DNA of 64,000 bases from SIG459 sp045631645 (lineage in GTDB: Bacteria; Bacillota; Clostridia; Oscillospirales; Oscillospiraceae). Made by a program: the position numbers and the translations under genes. This document shows, piece by piece, positions 33,219-42,656 of this stretch. The first letter of the stretch is position 1; each line of letters opens with the position of its first letter. Under the pieces are notes generated by a model. The model worked only from the letters and a program-made list of their open reading frames with translations. It was not told the DNA's origin and did not search any database. The DNA lies in assembly GCA_045631645.1 (NCBI GenBank), contig JAZQVC010000020.1, positions 78,699-142,698 on the forward strand, read 5' to 3'.

Positions 33219-34104
33219 GCTTTTCACGACCCAAGCGGAACGTGATGATGCAAAGCTTGAACGCATTACCGAAATACCCCTGGACAAAATCAGTGACTTC
33301 AAAAATCATCCTTTCAAAGTAAGGCAGGATGATGCTATGGCAGAAATGATTAGCAGCATTAGGCAATACGGCGTACTTGTCCCCGCACTGGTAAGGCCAA
33401 AACCCGACGGCAGCTACGAAATGGTAGCCGGGCATCGACGGAAAATGGCTTGTGTTTTGGCAGAAAGGCCTACCATTCCTTGCGTGGCCCGTGAGCTTAC
33501 TGATGACGAAGCCATAATCATTATGGTGGACAGCAATCTCCAGCGCGAAAAGGTGCTACCTTCAGAGAAAGCCTTTGCGTATAAAATGAAGCTCGACGCG
33601 TTGAAACGGCAAGGGCAACGCACGGATTTAACTTCGACCCCAGTGGGGCCGAAGTTAAATCAGCGATCCAACCAACAGTTAGCTGAACAGTCTCCAGACA
33701 GCAAAACCCAAATACAACGCTTTATCCGCCTCACAAGCCTCATACCGGAGGTGCTTACCCTTGTAGACGAAAACAAAATCGCTCTCCGCCCTGCTGTGGA
33801 ACTTTCCTACCTTGCAAAGGATGAACAGAGCAGTTTATTTGAAATAATGGAAATCGAGGACTGCACCCCATCACATGCTCAGGCTATAAAAATGCGCAAG
33901 TTCTCAGAAGCAGGAAAGCTTACTGATGAAGTCATAATGTCAATTATGCAAGAAGAGAAGCCTAATCAAAAAGAACAGTTTAAGATGCCGAGGGAACGCA
34001 TTGCAAAATATTTTCCCGCGGGGACGCCTGCGCAGAAAATGGAAGACACCATAATCAAAGCCCTGGAATACTACCGCAAGCGGCTAAGAGATATGGAGAG
34101 ATAA
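33175..34104 (+). CDS. parB: ParB/Spo0J-like partition protein
   Basis: The start is a TTG at 33175 with a strong AAGGAGGTGATAAAAA before it. The 309-residue protein has the ParB N-terminal domain (SIRQYGVLVPALVRPKPDGS, then EMVAGHRRKMAC with the GHRR box, about 85) and NLQREKVLPSEKAFAYKMKL (about 120). The HTH region follows (QSPDSKTQIQRFIRLTSLIP) with a C-terminal helix-rich tail. The linker after KMKLDALKRQGQ is encoded by DNA that forms a large palindrome (33625-33661). Confidence 0.9.
   Translation: MAKISVASKLTSVDELFTTQAERDDAKLERITEIPLDKISDFKNHPFKVRQDDAMAEMISSIRQYGVLVPALVRPKPDGSYEMVAGHRRKMACVLAERPTIPCVARELTDDEAIIIMVDSNLQREKVLPSEKAFAYKMKLDALKRQGQRTDLTSTPVGPKLNQRSNQQLAEQSPDSKTQIQRFIRLTSLIPEVLTLVDENKIALRPAVELSYLAKDEQSSLFEIMEIEDCTPSHAQAIKMRKFSEAGKLTDEVIMSIMQEEKPNQKEQFKMPRERIAKYFPAGTPAQKMEDTIIKALEYYRKRLRDMER
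33625..33661. repeat. 37-bp near-perfect palindrome inside parB
   Basis: GATTTAACTTCG (33625-33636) and its inverse complement (33650-33661) enclose CCCCA-G-TGGGG (33638-33648). About 17 of 18 positions pair. It encodes the linker segment DLTSTPVGPKLN. Confidence 0.8.
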
Positions 34105-34303
34105 ATGCAAACTCCTATTTACGCCAGGGCATCACTGCGTTCTTTTGAGATCACGACATTGCTTCAATGCCGCGCTCCCCCCTCTCACACTCTCCCCCCA
34201 ATTACCAGCTGTTACTGGCTGAAAAGGGATAGTTAGTTGGTGAATTGCAGGTTTGGAAGAAATAAACATATGGGGTAGAATCGGCATCAAGGAGGTGCCG
34301 TAA

Positions 34304-35095
34304 ATGAAAAAGGCATTATTTATCACTGTTTTGCTTCTGGCTTGTTTGGTAGGATGTAGCCGTGTTCCAGAAGCTGAGGTAGAAGAAAACATTCAGATTG
34401 ACTCTTTAGTGGAGATCCCTACTTCAACACCGCAGACACCAATAGAGTGTGAGGCTATCGATGATGAGCTGCTGAACGACCAAAAAGAATCTTCAGTTCA
34501 AAGCGAAACTGTAGAATCAGCGCCAAAAGCCCTTCCGGAGGAAGAGGCCCTACCTTCTCAGGCTGAAGAAATCATGGAGCAGTTACCTGAAGTTGATACC
34601 ATTCCTCAAGGGGACTCCCCTATCTGCAATGTCGAGTCACCGATTGTTGAAAGTCCTGCTCCAACTCCGGAACTAACAAGCACACCACAGTCGGAGCAGC
34701 CTGCAGAGGAGCAAGAGACCATTGACACAGATGAGTTGGAAGCTGAGGTACCTGTTGAAGAGGCAAAAGAAGTAATAGATCCAAATGCAATAGCAGCTTA
34801 TGCAAGGTCATATGCTGCTTCCCTTGGATTTGTTATCGATACGTCTCTGGGACAAGGCAATTCGGGATATTATCCTCCGGAATATCGTCCTATCAACACA
34901 ATGCAGGATGGGTACAATGCTGCTGTTGGCCTCGTAGCTGCTACCAAAAATCAGCTTAACAGCAGATTCTCTGCCGAGCATAGTGGTGTTCTGGTAGACG
35001 AAGCATACGGACTTGTCAGAGCCAATTGTCAGGTAATCTTTAGTCATTCAGATCTGGCTGGGGATTGGTATTATATCTACGTTTACTATGGATAA
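34304..35095 (+). CDS. putative lipoprotein with acidic Pro/Glu-rich stalk
   Basis: A CAAGGAGGTGCCGT site precedes the ATG. The 263-residue protein has a lipoprotein signal ending LVGC (Cys at 18). A long Pro/Glu/Thr/Ser-rich segment (about 25-155) acts like a spacer through the cell wall. A C-terminal domain of about 100 residues (AAYARSYAASLGFVIDTSLG, then YNAAVGLVAATKNQLNSRF) is of a type often carried by such ICEs. Function unknown; it probably acts at the surface next to the pilus genes. Confidence 0.65.
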   Translation: MKKALFITVLLLACLVGCSRVPEAEVEENIQIDSLVEIPTSTPQTPIECEAIDDELLNDQKESSVQSETVESAPKALPEEEALPSQAEEIMEQLPEVDTIPQGDSPICNVESPIVESPAPTPELTSTPQSEQPAEEQETIDTDELEAEVPVEEAKEVIDPNAIAAYARSYAASLGFVIDTSLGQGNSGYYPPEYRPINTMQDGYNAAVGLVAATKNQLNSRFSAEHSGVLVDEAYGLVRANCQVIFSHSDLAGDWYYIYVYYG

Positions 35096-35127
35096 TTAGC
35101 TGCCACATCATAACTTAACATTTCATT

Positions 35128-35153
35128 GCCCCGTTTATATACGGGGCTTTTTT
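35128..35153 (+). terminator. terminator after the lipoprotein gene
   Basis: GCCCCGT-TTATAT-ACGGGGC followed by TTTTTT. Confidence 0.9.
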
Positions 35154-35180
35154 ATTTGGAAGGAGGAAATCAAAGAAGCG

Positions 35181-37376
35181 ATGAAATCAAAGCGCATCAT
35201 ATCGCCATTTCTGGTATTCATCCTGATGCTCACTATGATCCCCATGATCTATGCTACAGACACAGCAGACACGGCTATTTCGCAGGAGGAATCATACGAG
35301 GTAGAAGAGAATATTACGGAAACGGATACCGAAGGATCAGCACTAGATCCTGCCCTGGTAAGCGCTGGCTTCACTACTGACAGCATAGAGAGCAGTGTTG
35401 TCAATTTGGAAACGGCAAGTACCTTTTCTATGACCAGAGCCGCAACTAAAACCGGTACCCTGCGCAACTGTGACCAGATGAACATGAGACTGAACGGTAG
35501 TGTCGCTCAGGGCTTCCATTTCTTTGACATGGACGGAAAGGCCCCCTGGGAATACTCCAATATGCTCTACTGCCTCGAGCAGTACAAGTCCTTCAGTATT
35601 GGCATCGACCATACTGGCTCAGGTAATCTACCCATTGACGGCACAGCCACGAACCACGGTGAATCTGTCTGGTATGGTCTGAGTGCAGATCAGAGAATCG
35701 CTATCGGTCTTATTCTTCTGTATGGCGCTCCCACAAAGATTTGGGATTACGAGTGGGGCTTCAACGCTGTAGGTGACTGGAATATGCATAACCCCAACAT
35801 CGGATACCGCTTCGCAACTCAGGCTCTCGTTTGGGAAATCACCGGAGGAGCAAGATCTCCCACACCACCCTATACCCGCAACCGCAGCTACTGGTATGAC
35901 CTTGCTGTAGGTATGTGCGTGAGCGAGGATGGTACCATCGACTACTTCAAGCAGGCCTATGACCAGATAGTAAACGACCTTCAGCAACACAACACCATTC
36001 CCAGTTTCACCGGGGATTTTGCGGCAACAGCACCCGAAATCGTACTAAGCGGAAACGGCATCACCCTGACAGACAGTAATAGCGTTCTTTCAAAATTCAC
36101 TTTTACCAATACAGAGGGAGTCTCCTACACGAAAAATGGAAACGATCTTACGATTGCAGTTTCCGGTGCAGTGCCAACTACAGTACAGAACGCAATTGCC
36201 ACATTGCCCGATCCCAAGTCCACTCTTTATGAAGTATGGAGTAATGAGTTCGACTACACGAAACAGGCATGTGTAAAAATCGCTGTTCCTGCAAGCGACC
36301 CTGTGCCTGCATACTTCAAGCTGAAGCCCTCCAGTGGTTCGCTGAGCCTTAAGAAGACTACAGAGGACGGTCAGAATCTGTCCGGCTGGAGGTTTGGCAT
36401 ATACTCAGACGCTGAGTGCACAAAACTGCTATCCGGACCTCATACCACGGATGCAGGCGGTAATATTTCTGTTAGTGGACTTATGGTAGGAGATGTCTGG
36501 GTGAGAGAGGAAGGCCATGCAGATGCCGAAATCAACGCCCAGTACAAATGCGACAGTCCTAATCCTCAGAGGGTAACTATCGTTTCAGGACAAAGCGCGT
36601 CAGTAAGCTTCCTCAACAAGCTACGTAAAGGCACAGTTAAGATCATTAAGACTCTTGCAGATCCCAGTCAGGGTACTGTGGAGGGATGGACCTTCGGCTT
36701 TTCTCTAATTACTGAGGAGAACGGTAAGACAGTGTATAAGAACGTAGCCACGGCAACTACAGGCAAAGATGGCATCATCATGCAGGAACTGGAGCCCGGT
36801 GACTATATCGTCACTGAGGTGCTGGATGAAGGCTCTGCCTGGGAGAGTATTTCCGGTGCATCACAAACCATTCGCGTAGAGGCAGGACAGACTGCGGAGG
36901 TCTCCTTCGTGAATGCGCTGCGCAACGGAAGGATCTGTATTCAGAAGGTAAACACCAGAGGTGAGCCTCTGGAGGGAGTAGAGTTTCTTCTGGAATGGAG
37001 CCAGGACGGAACAAACTGGGCTCCAGTAAGCTCTGGAGGTACCGGCAGCTGCAGCAGTCCCGGTCTTAAAGCCGGTAAGGTTGTTAGCGGCGCAGACGGA
37101 GTTGCAGCCTTTGAAGGGCTGAATCCTAAGCTACTTTACAGACTGACGGAAACGCAAACTCTACCCGGCTATGAGCTTCTGCAGGGTGTGGCCTATGAAG
37201 GGCCTCTTCCTGAGGATGAGTGTTTCATGCTTGGTATTACCGTTGTGAACGCAGAGAGCTTCAAGCTTCCCAGCACCGGCGGAGCCAGCTTCAAGCTCAT
37301 ACCCGCAGCTATACTAATAGCTGCTTTCACAGTTTGCGGAGCCTTTTTCGTCCTTAGGAAAAGAGAAATAGAATGA
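35181..37376 (+). CDS. pilus tip/adhesin protein with thioester domain and LPSTG sorting signal
   Basis: The 731-residue protein has a signal peptide (1-26). Next is a thioester domain whose Cys131 (SNMLYCLEQYKS) and Gln214 (in FATQALVWEITGG) should form the reactive bond that lets such proteins attach to host or cell surfaces. Three Cna-B/SpaA-like domains follow (about 390-475, 476-575 and 575-690), with start motifs GSLSLKKTTEDG, KGTVKIIKTL and GRICIQKVNTRG. The sorting signal is LPSTGG (about 698), followed by a helix and the basic tail RKREIE. It is first in the pilus cluster with its own terminators. Confidence 0.85.
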   Translation: MKSKRIISPFLVFILMLTMIPMIYATDTADTAISQEESYEVEENITETDTEGSALDPALVSAGFTTDSIESSVVNLETASTFSMTRAATKTGTLRNCDQMNMRLNGSVAQGFHFFDMDGKAPWEYSNMLYCLEQYKSFSIGIDHTGSGNLPIDGTATNHGESVWYGLSADQRIAIGLILLYGAPTKIWDYEWGFNAVGDWNMHNPNIGYRFATQALVWEITGGARSPTPPYTRNRSYWYDLAVGMCVSEDGTIDYFKQAYDQIVNDLQQHNTIPSFTGDFAATAPEIVLSGNGITLTDSNSVLSKFTFTNTEGVSYTKNGNDLTIAVSGAVPTTVQNAIATLPDPKSTLYEVWSNEFDYTKQACVKIAVPASDPVPAYFKLKPSSGSLSLKKTTEDGQNLSGWRFGIYSDAECTKLLSGPHTTDAGGNISVSGLMVGDVWVREEGHADAEINAQYKCDSPNPQRVTIVSGQSASVSFLNKLRKGTVKIIKTLADPSQGTVEGWTFGFSLITEENGKTVYKNVATATTGKDGIIMQELEPGDYIVTEVLDEGSAWESISGASQTIRVEAGQTAEVSFVNALRNGRICIQKVNTRGEPLEGVEFLLEWSQDGTNWAPVSSGGTGSCSSPGLKAGKVVSGADGVAAFEGLNPKLLYRLTETQTLPGYELLQGVAYEGPLPEDECFMLGITVVNAESFKLPSTGGASFKLIPAAILIAAFTVCGAFFVLRKREIE

Positions 37377-37398
37377 CAGTGAATATGCAGATTTATAA

Positions 37399-37424
37399 GG
37401 CCAGGGATCGACCCTGGTTTTTTG
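37399..37424 (+). terminator. terminator after the tip adhesin gene
   Basis: CCAGGG-ATCGA-CCCTGG followed by TTTTTT. Confidence 0.8.
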
Positions 37425-37472
37425 ATACCCATTTTCAAACAGATAACTAAAAATGAAAGGAAAGAATGCCCA

Positions 37473-39581
37473 ATGAAACGAATGAAGAAAATCCTAACCC
37501 TCTGCCTTGCACTTGTGATGATGCTCAGCTGTATCTCCGCAGTGCATGCAGCTGATGTGGACGATGCCACTATCGACACCACTCGCAGCGGCTCTCTCAC
37601 TATCTACAAGTATGACCTTACCAACGCCGAAAAAGACGGCGTGTGGGACAGCTCCTATGTCTCCACCGGCGTTATGGACCAGAGCGGTGTTGTTGATATC
37701 CTCGGCGGAGCTATCCGCGAAGGCGACACCGACAATGAATCCGACCTTGGCAACGGCAATGTGAGCTACGGCTATGCAATCAAGGGCGTTGAATTCAGCT
37801 ACCTGAAGATTGCAGACATTGTTCAGTTCTCCGAGTCCGCTGTAGATGGACGCAGCGACAACCATGTTGAAGTGCTCTACGCCATCAATAAGATTCAGGG
37901 CGCAGACTTCCTGAGAGTTCTCGGTCTTGAAAACGGCGCTCACCGCTATACCAATGCCGACAGCCTCAACGAATCCATGTACTACTACCAGTCTGATGTC
38001 CTCATTAATGCCCTTGCAGCCGGTCTGGAGGCAAACTCCACCACCGTCAAGAACGCCCTTGAAAAGTATATGGTCAATAATGGCGGCGTCAAGATGAATC
38101 CCACCGACTCCTACGGCAAGACTCAGCTCTCCAATATGGAGCTCGGCCTCTATCTGGTAGTTGAGACTGCAGTCCCTGAGATGGTCGTATCCACCACTGA
38201 TCCCTTCCTCGTATCCGTGCCCATGACCTCCGTTGACGGCACCAACGCAAGCGATGGTGGCACCCGCTGGATCTACGACATTACCCTCTTCCCCAAGAAC
38301 CTGACCGGTATTCCCTCTCTTGAGAAGACCCTTCGTGAGAACATAAATGATACTGGCAAGAACGGTGGTTCTCTCACCGATATTACCGATGGCTTCGCCC
38401 ACACCGGCACCGCATCTGCAGGTGATGTTATTGACTACCAGATCGTTTCCACCCTGCCTTCCATCACCTCTGAGTCCACCTACCTGACCTGCTACACCTT
38501 CATTGATACTCTGACTCCCGGTCTCAGCTACAACAAGAACGATGTTGTCCTTGAGTTCTTCACCGATGCCAACTGCACCGACCTTGTAACCACTTGGAAG
38601 GAGGTAGACGGATTCTTCACCGTCAGATATTCCTCTGCTGATGACGGAAGCGCTGTTATGACCATCGAGATGACCGAACGCGGACTCTCTGCCATCAATA
38701 CCTCCAAGTCCGTCTACACCGGCGCATCCATGGTTAACTCCGGTTACTCCGACTGCACTCTGAGAATCACCTACAAGGCCACTATGGATAGCGACAACTC
38801 CGTGGTATACGGAGACAGCGGCAATCCCAACGAGGTAGTCCTTACCTGGAAACGCTCCAACAACAGCTACTATGACACTCTCATTGACGATGCCCATGTC
38901 TACACCTATGGCATTGACCTCACCAAGCTCTTCTCCGATGATGCAGGCAAATACGAAAATGTAGAGTTTGTGCTGCACAATGACAGCGACAATTACTTTG
39001 TGAAAGCTGAGCTAAACACTGAGGAGGGTGTATATTATGTGATCGACCATATGGCCGCAGAAGCTGATGCTACCCATTTCATCCCCGTCAAGTCCGGCAA
39101 CGCCGATGGCAAGGTCATCATCAAGGGTCTTGAGGATGACACTTACACCATCACCGAGGTCCGCACCGACAACGGCTACACCCTTCTGAAGGAGGACATC
39201 AAGGTAGTGATCTCTCAGGTTGAGACCGCCGCCCTTTGTGACATCTATGCAGATGATGTCCTGGGTCTCATCCAGAATGACCCCCGTTATGCAGAGATCA
39301 TCAACGATACCGGCGATCTTAAGAACATGCCCCAGAAGCATCTTGAGCATCATCTCCTGACTGCCTCCGCTACTGTGGATGGTAATGACGTGACTATGTT
39401 GGCCGACAATGGTTCTGTCAATGCTCTGGCTCCTCTCACTGTAGTGAACACCAGAGGCTTTGATCTGCCCTCCACCGGTGACCACGGCACCTGGATGTAC
39501 AGCGTGTTCGGCATCTTTGCCATGGCAGCAGCCCTTGGAGGCATTATCCTCTTCGCCCGCAAAAAGAGCACCGAGAAGTAA
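37473..39581 (+). CDS. major pilin (SpaA/FimA-type backbone subunit)
   Basis: I chose the ATG at 37473 (MKRMKKILTLCLALVMMLSC); GAAAGGAAAG lies before it. The 702-residue protein has a signal peptide, GSLTIYKYDLTNAEKDG early, and a fimbrial isopeptide domain (about 290-450). A Cna-B-like domain ends with the E-box YTITEVRTDNGYTLL, and the sorting signal is LPSTGD (about 668), followed by a helix and RKKSTEK. These are the features of the shaft subunit of a sortase-built pilus. The gene is richer in C at third codon positions than the neighbouring ICE genes, which may reflect high expression. Confidence 0.85.
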   Translation: MKRMKKILTLCLALVMMLSCISAVHAADVDDATIDTTRSGSLTIYKYDLTNAEKDGVWDSSYVSTGVMDQSGVVDILGGAIREGDTDNESDLGNGNVSYGYAIKGVEFSYLKIADIVQFSESAVDGRSDNHVEVLYAINKIQGADFLRVLGLENGAHRYTNADSLNESMYYYQSDVLINALAAGLEANSTTVKNALEKYMVNNGGVKMNPTDSYGKTQLSNMELGLYLVVETAVPEMVVSTTDPFLVSVPMTSVDGTNASDGGTRWIYDITLFPKNLTGIPSLEKTLRENINDTGKNGGSLTDITDGFAHTGTASAGDVIDYQIVSTLPSITSESTYLTCYTFIDTLTPGLSYNKNDVVLEFFTDANCTDLVTTWKEVDGFFTVRYSSADDGSAVMTIEMTERGLSAINTSKSVYTGASMVNSGYSDCTLRITYKATMDSDNSVVYGDSGNPNEVVLTWKRSNNSYYDTLIDDAHVYTYGIDLTKLFSDDAGKYENVEFVLHNDSDNYFVKAELNTEEGVYYVIDHMAAEADATHFIPVKSGNADGKVIIKGLEDDTYTITEVRTDNGYTLLKEDIKVVISQVETAALCDIYADDVLGLIQNDPRYAEIINDTGDLKNMPQKHLEHHLLTASATVDGNDVTMLADNGSVNALAPLTVVNTRGFDLPSTGDHGTWMYSVFGIFAMAAALGGIILFARKKSTEK

Positions 39582-39603
39582 GAATAACAAAACCCAATAA
39601 GAC

Positions 39604-39636
39604 AAAGGCCGAAGGGGATTGCCCCTTCGGCCTTTT
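39604..39636 (+). terminator. terminator or attenuator between pilin and sortase genes
   Basis: GGCCGAAGGGG-ATTG-CCCCTTCGGCC followed by TTTT. It probably keeps sortase expression below pilin expression. Confidence 0.85.
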
Positions 39637-39651
39637 GGAAAGGAGGCCCTT

Positions 39652-40521
39652 TTGAAAAAGAAGGTATTGGCCATAACCTGCGCAGCACTTGTGTTTCTGA
39701 TGGCCTTGGGTCTGACGCTTTATCCCCTTATAAGCAGCTATGTAAACGAAAAGTACCGTTCGGAGATCCACACGCAGTATGAGGAGGTCATAAAGCAAGC
39801 GGATGATACTGAGCTTATAGAGGCAAGGGAGGCTGCCCATGTGTATAACAAGTCCATCACTCCCGGAACTGTAGAGGATGACAGCTATAGCCGTGAAGCA
39901 ATTATGGAGGCCTCTGTTGGATACGATGAGCTGCTTAATCTGGCTGAGAACGGCACTATGGGCTATGTGGAGATTCCCCGTATATCTGTTAATCTGCCTA
40001 TTTACCACGGTACGGAGTCTGAATCCCTAGAACGCGGCATCGGCCACCTGCTCGGAAGCTCACTGCCTGTAGGCGGAAGAAGCACCCACAGTATTCTGAC
40101 TGGGCACAGCGGTATGGCATCCCAGAAGATGTTTACTGATCTTGTGCAGCTGGAGCTTGGAGATAAGTTCTATCTTCATGTTCTTGACGAAACTTTGGCC
40201 TATGAGGTGGACAGCATCAATACGGTGCTGCCCTACGACACATCTCTCCTTCAGATTTCTCAGGACGAAGATCTATGCACACTTGTTACCTGCACACCAT
40301 TGGGGGTGAACACCCATCGACTACTTGTGCGAGGCACACGCATTCCCTATGAAGAAGCAGAGAAGATGGCGGAGGAAGAAGCGTTCGAGGAAGTTCAGGT
40401 TTCCGCGTGGGAGAAGGAATATGTAAGAGGGATAGTCGTGGGCCTTGGTGCTGTGGCTATTGTCGGTATAGTATTTGCTGCAGCGTGGATATATCGGAGG
40501 CATCGCCATGCAGGTTCTTAA
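39652..40521 (+). CDS. srtC: class C sortase 1
   Basis: The start is a TTG at 39652, with AAAGGAGG 5 bases upstream. The 289-residue protein has an N-terminal membrane helix, the catalytic His in SILTGHSGMASQK, the Cys in TLVTCTPLGVNTH and the Arg in RLLVRGTRI. A C-terminal helix follows (ALGAVAIVGIVFAAAW region), as in pilus-polymerising class C enzymes. It should join the pilin subunits. It overlaps the second sortase gene by 14 bases. Confidence 0.92.
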   Translation: MKKKVLAITCAALVFLMALGLTLYPLISSYVNEKYRSEIHTQYEEVIKQADDTELIEAREAAHVYNKSITPGTVEDDSYSREAIMEASVGYDELLNLAENGTMGYVEIPRISVNLPIYHGTESESLERGIGHLLGSSLPVGGRSTHSILTGHSGMASQKMFTDLVQLELGDKFYLHVLDETLAYEVDSINTVLPYDTSLLQISQDEDLCTLVTCTPLGVNTHRLLVRGTRIPYEEAEKMAEEEAFEEVQVSAWEKEYVRGIVVGLGAVAIVGIVFAAAWIYRRHRHAGS

Positions 40522-41260
40522 AGCAATAGGAATCCTGCTTATGGTGACCCTGTTTTTATTCGGCCTCACGGTTCTTGCATATCCCTATCTGTATGGTTTC
40601 TGTGTTGACACTGAACTGAGGCAAGAAGCCCAGTCATTTCTGGACACTCAGCTCATAGAGGATGGCCCAATCACCACTCCCGATGCCTCACCCGAGGAGA
40701 CTCCAGCGCTGATTCCGGAAGAGCATAGCGAGCTCTGGCTGGCAATGCGTGAGTACAATGATCGGATTTGGCGTGAGAAGCAGGAGGGTCTTTGTGACCC
40801 GTGGGCCTATGAGCAGCCTTCCTTTGTGTTAGGGGACTATGGTCTTGATAATGAAGTTTTTGGAGTGATTTCCATTCCTACTCTTGAGCTTGAAATGCCT
40901 ATATACCTCGGGGCAACACAGCGGCACATGACCGATGGAGCAGCACATTTGTCCCAGACAAGCCTGCCCATAGGCGGGGAAAGCACCAACTGCGTGATTG
41001 CGGGTCACAGAGGCTATAATGGCGCTGCCTACTTCCGTTATGTAACGGAGCTGCAGATCGGTGACGAGGTCATTATTACGAACCTATGGGAGACGCTAAC
41101 CTACAAAGTTACCTGGACGCAGATAATTATGCCGAACGATGTGAAAAGCATTTTGATTCAGGAAGGGCGTGACATGATCACGTTGCTGACCTGCCATCCA
41201 TATGCTTCGGGCGGGAAGCAGCGATTTTTGGTCTTTTGCGAAAGAGACACCGAAATATAA
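40508..41260 (+). CDS. sortase 2 of the pilus cluster
   Basis: The ATG at 40508 has CGGAGG 7 bases before it and lies inside the end of sortase 1. The 250-residue protein has one N-terminal helix, the catalytic His in CVIAGHRGYNGAAYFRY, the Cys in TLLTCHPYASGG and the Arg in QRFLVFCERD. It resembles class C enzymes but lacks a C-terminal helix. It may attach the tip protein or anchor the fibre to the wall. Confidence 0.9.
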   Translation: MQVLKAIGILLMVTLFLFGLTVLAYPYLYGFCVDTELRQEAQSFLDTQLIEDGPITTPDASPEETPALIPEEHSELWLAMREYNDRIWREKQEGLCDPWAYEQPSFVLGDYGLDNEVFGVISIPTLELEMPIYLGATQRHMTDGAAHLSQTSLPIGGESTNCVIAGHRGYNGAAYFRYVTELQIGDEVIITNLWETLTYKVTWTQIIMPNDVKSILIQEGRDMITLLTCHPYASGGKQRFLVFCERDTEI

Positions 41261-41277
41261 TTCGTGGAGGAGAAAAT

Positions 41278-41529
41278 TTGTTTATTGATATAGATCTTGT
41301 CAGAAAAACGAAGGAACAGTATCCTCCTGGAACAAGGATACAACTGGAGCATATGGGAAATGATCCACGCCCTATTGCCCCTGGAACGCGCGGCACTGTT
41401 AGAATAGTGGACGACATAGGAACTGTGCACTGCGACTTTGATAACGGTAGGCGTCTGGGGCTTATACCGGGAGAAGATTCTTTTCATAAAGTCGCCGAAA
41501 TAACACGCGGTGACAGAAGTGAAAGGTAG
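41278..41529 (+). CDS. DUF4314 family protein
   Basis: The TTG at 41278 follows GTGGAGGAGAAAA. The 83-residue protein has the DUF4314 pattern: YPPGTRIQLEHMGNDPRPIAPGTRGTV (one strand-loop-strand; key residues G, R and the PGT motif), then GTVHCDFDNGRRLGLIPGEDSF. DUF4314 proteins are common cargo of Firmicutes ICEs and form a small SH3-like barrel; function unknown. Confidence 0.85.
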   Translation: MFIDIDLVRKTKEQYPPGTRIQLEHMGNDPRPIAPGTRGTVRIVDDIGTVHCDFDNGRRLGLIPGEDSFHKVAEITRGDRSER

Positions 41530-41578
41530 CGCTCACACCATCGGTTAGGCATAAAATTAATGATAGGGGTGAAATAAG

Positions 41579-41665
41579 TTGAAACGAGAAATAGTCTTTA
41601 TTGACGAGGAAACATTATGTCCCGAAGAATGGGAGGCAACAGACGATGGCGAGGCCGAAGAATAA
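41579..41665 (+). CDS. possible 28-residue peptide before the ArdC-like gene
   Basis: A TTG start behind AGGGGTGAAATAAG opens MKREIVFIDEETLCPEEWEA followed by TDDGEAEE and a stop, overlapping the start of the next gene by 20 bases. It is acidic and has one Cys. Evidence is the ribosome binding site and the coupling only. Confidence 0.4.
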   Translation: MKREIVFIDEETLCPEEWEATDDGEAEE

Positions 41666-42656
41666 AGAAGAGTATAGAGCTCAGTTAGCAGATGTCTTTG
41701 CGCATGTCCTAGAGGAGCGTGGCCTTGAGTGGCGCAAAGAATGGCGTGGCTCTGGTAGCGACGTTCCATATAACGGCATTACTAAGGCTTGTTACAGAGG
41801 CAGTAATTCTTTTTGGCTGTCTCTTGTGTCTATGATGAAGGGTTACACAGATCCGCGCTGGGTAACAATGATCCAGATTATGGACACTGAAGGCAAGTAT
41901 CATCCCAAACAGAAGTGGCATCTGAAATCCGGGTCTAAGGCTACCTATGTAGAGTACTGGTACCCATATGACCTCAAAAACAAAAAAGCGCTCACATGGG
42001 AGCAGTACAAGCATGAGCTATCGGACGGGAGAACAGATTCCGAATTCAAACTATCCACCAGGTATACGGCAGTCTTTAACGCTTGTGATGTTGAGGGCAT
42101 GCCGGAACTCCCTACAGTTGAAGTAAACAGCATATCTCCGGATGAATTAATTGCAAAGCTAAGCAGCAGTATGAATGTCGAAATAATTACTGACGGTGAT
42201 AATCAAGCTTACTATTCCCCATCTCATGATAAGGTCCACCTCCCTGATCCAGGTTTGTTTGTTGATGACTACGCTTTTAACGCCACCGCGCTTCATGAGC
42301 TTTCTCATGCCTCAGGCCATCCTTCCAGACTGAATCGCAATATGGGAGGCTTTTTCGGCAGTGCTGAATATGCCTATGAGGAGTTAGTTGCAGAAATGTG
42401 TTCTTGTTTTATGGGTGTTAATCTAGAAATGCCAGCTTCTTCATCACACATTGATAACCACAAAGCTTATGTGCAGTCATGGATACAAGCCATACGCAAC
42501 AAGCCCGAAACATTAATTCACGCAATCAAGGATGCACAATCAGCGGCGTCATACATGGATTGGAAGGCAGGGCTTATTACAGATATTGAGTATGTAAAAG
42601 GCCTTGAGTCTGTATCCGAAAGTCGTACCCGGGCGAAAGATCGAGATGCGCGGTAA
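41646..42656 (+). CDS. ArdC-like antirestriction protein (ssDNA-binding plus zincin domain)
   Basis: The ATG at 41646 follows GGGAGGCAACAGACG. The 336-residue protein has the N-terminal DUF1738-like ssDNA-binding part (NKEEYRAQLADVFAHVLEER, then YRGSNSFWLSL). A C-terminal metallopeptidase-like domain has HELSHASGHPSRLNR (HExxH; about 220-234) and EYAYEELVAEMCSCF supplying the third ligand. ArdC protects incoming single-stranded DNA during conjugation. It fits well between DUF4314 and the transfer genes. Confidence 0.85.
   Translation: MARPKNKEEYRAQLADVFAHVLEERGLEWRKEWRGSGSDVPYNGITKACYRGSNSFWLSLVSMMKGYTDPRWVTMIQIMDTEGKYHPKQKWHLKSGSKATYVEYWYPYDLKNKKALTWEQYKHELSDGRTDSEFKLSTRYTAVFNACDVEGMPELPTVEVNSISPDELIAKLSSSMNVEIITDGDNQAYYSPSHDKVHLPDPGLFVDDYAFNATALHELSHASGHPSRLNRNMGGFFGSAEYAYEELVAEMCSCFMGVNLEMPASSSHIDNHKAYVQSWIQAIRNKPETLIHAIKDAQSAASYMDWKAGLITDIEYVKGLESVSESRTRAKDRDAR

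Noticed and set aside
37494..38978. 494-residue open frame antisense to the major pilin
   Set aside because: It mirrors the pilin gene's codon bias. The sense frame has signal peptide, isopeptide domain and sorting signal.
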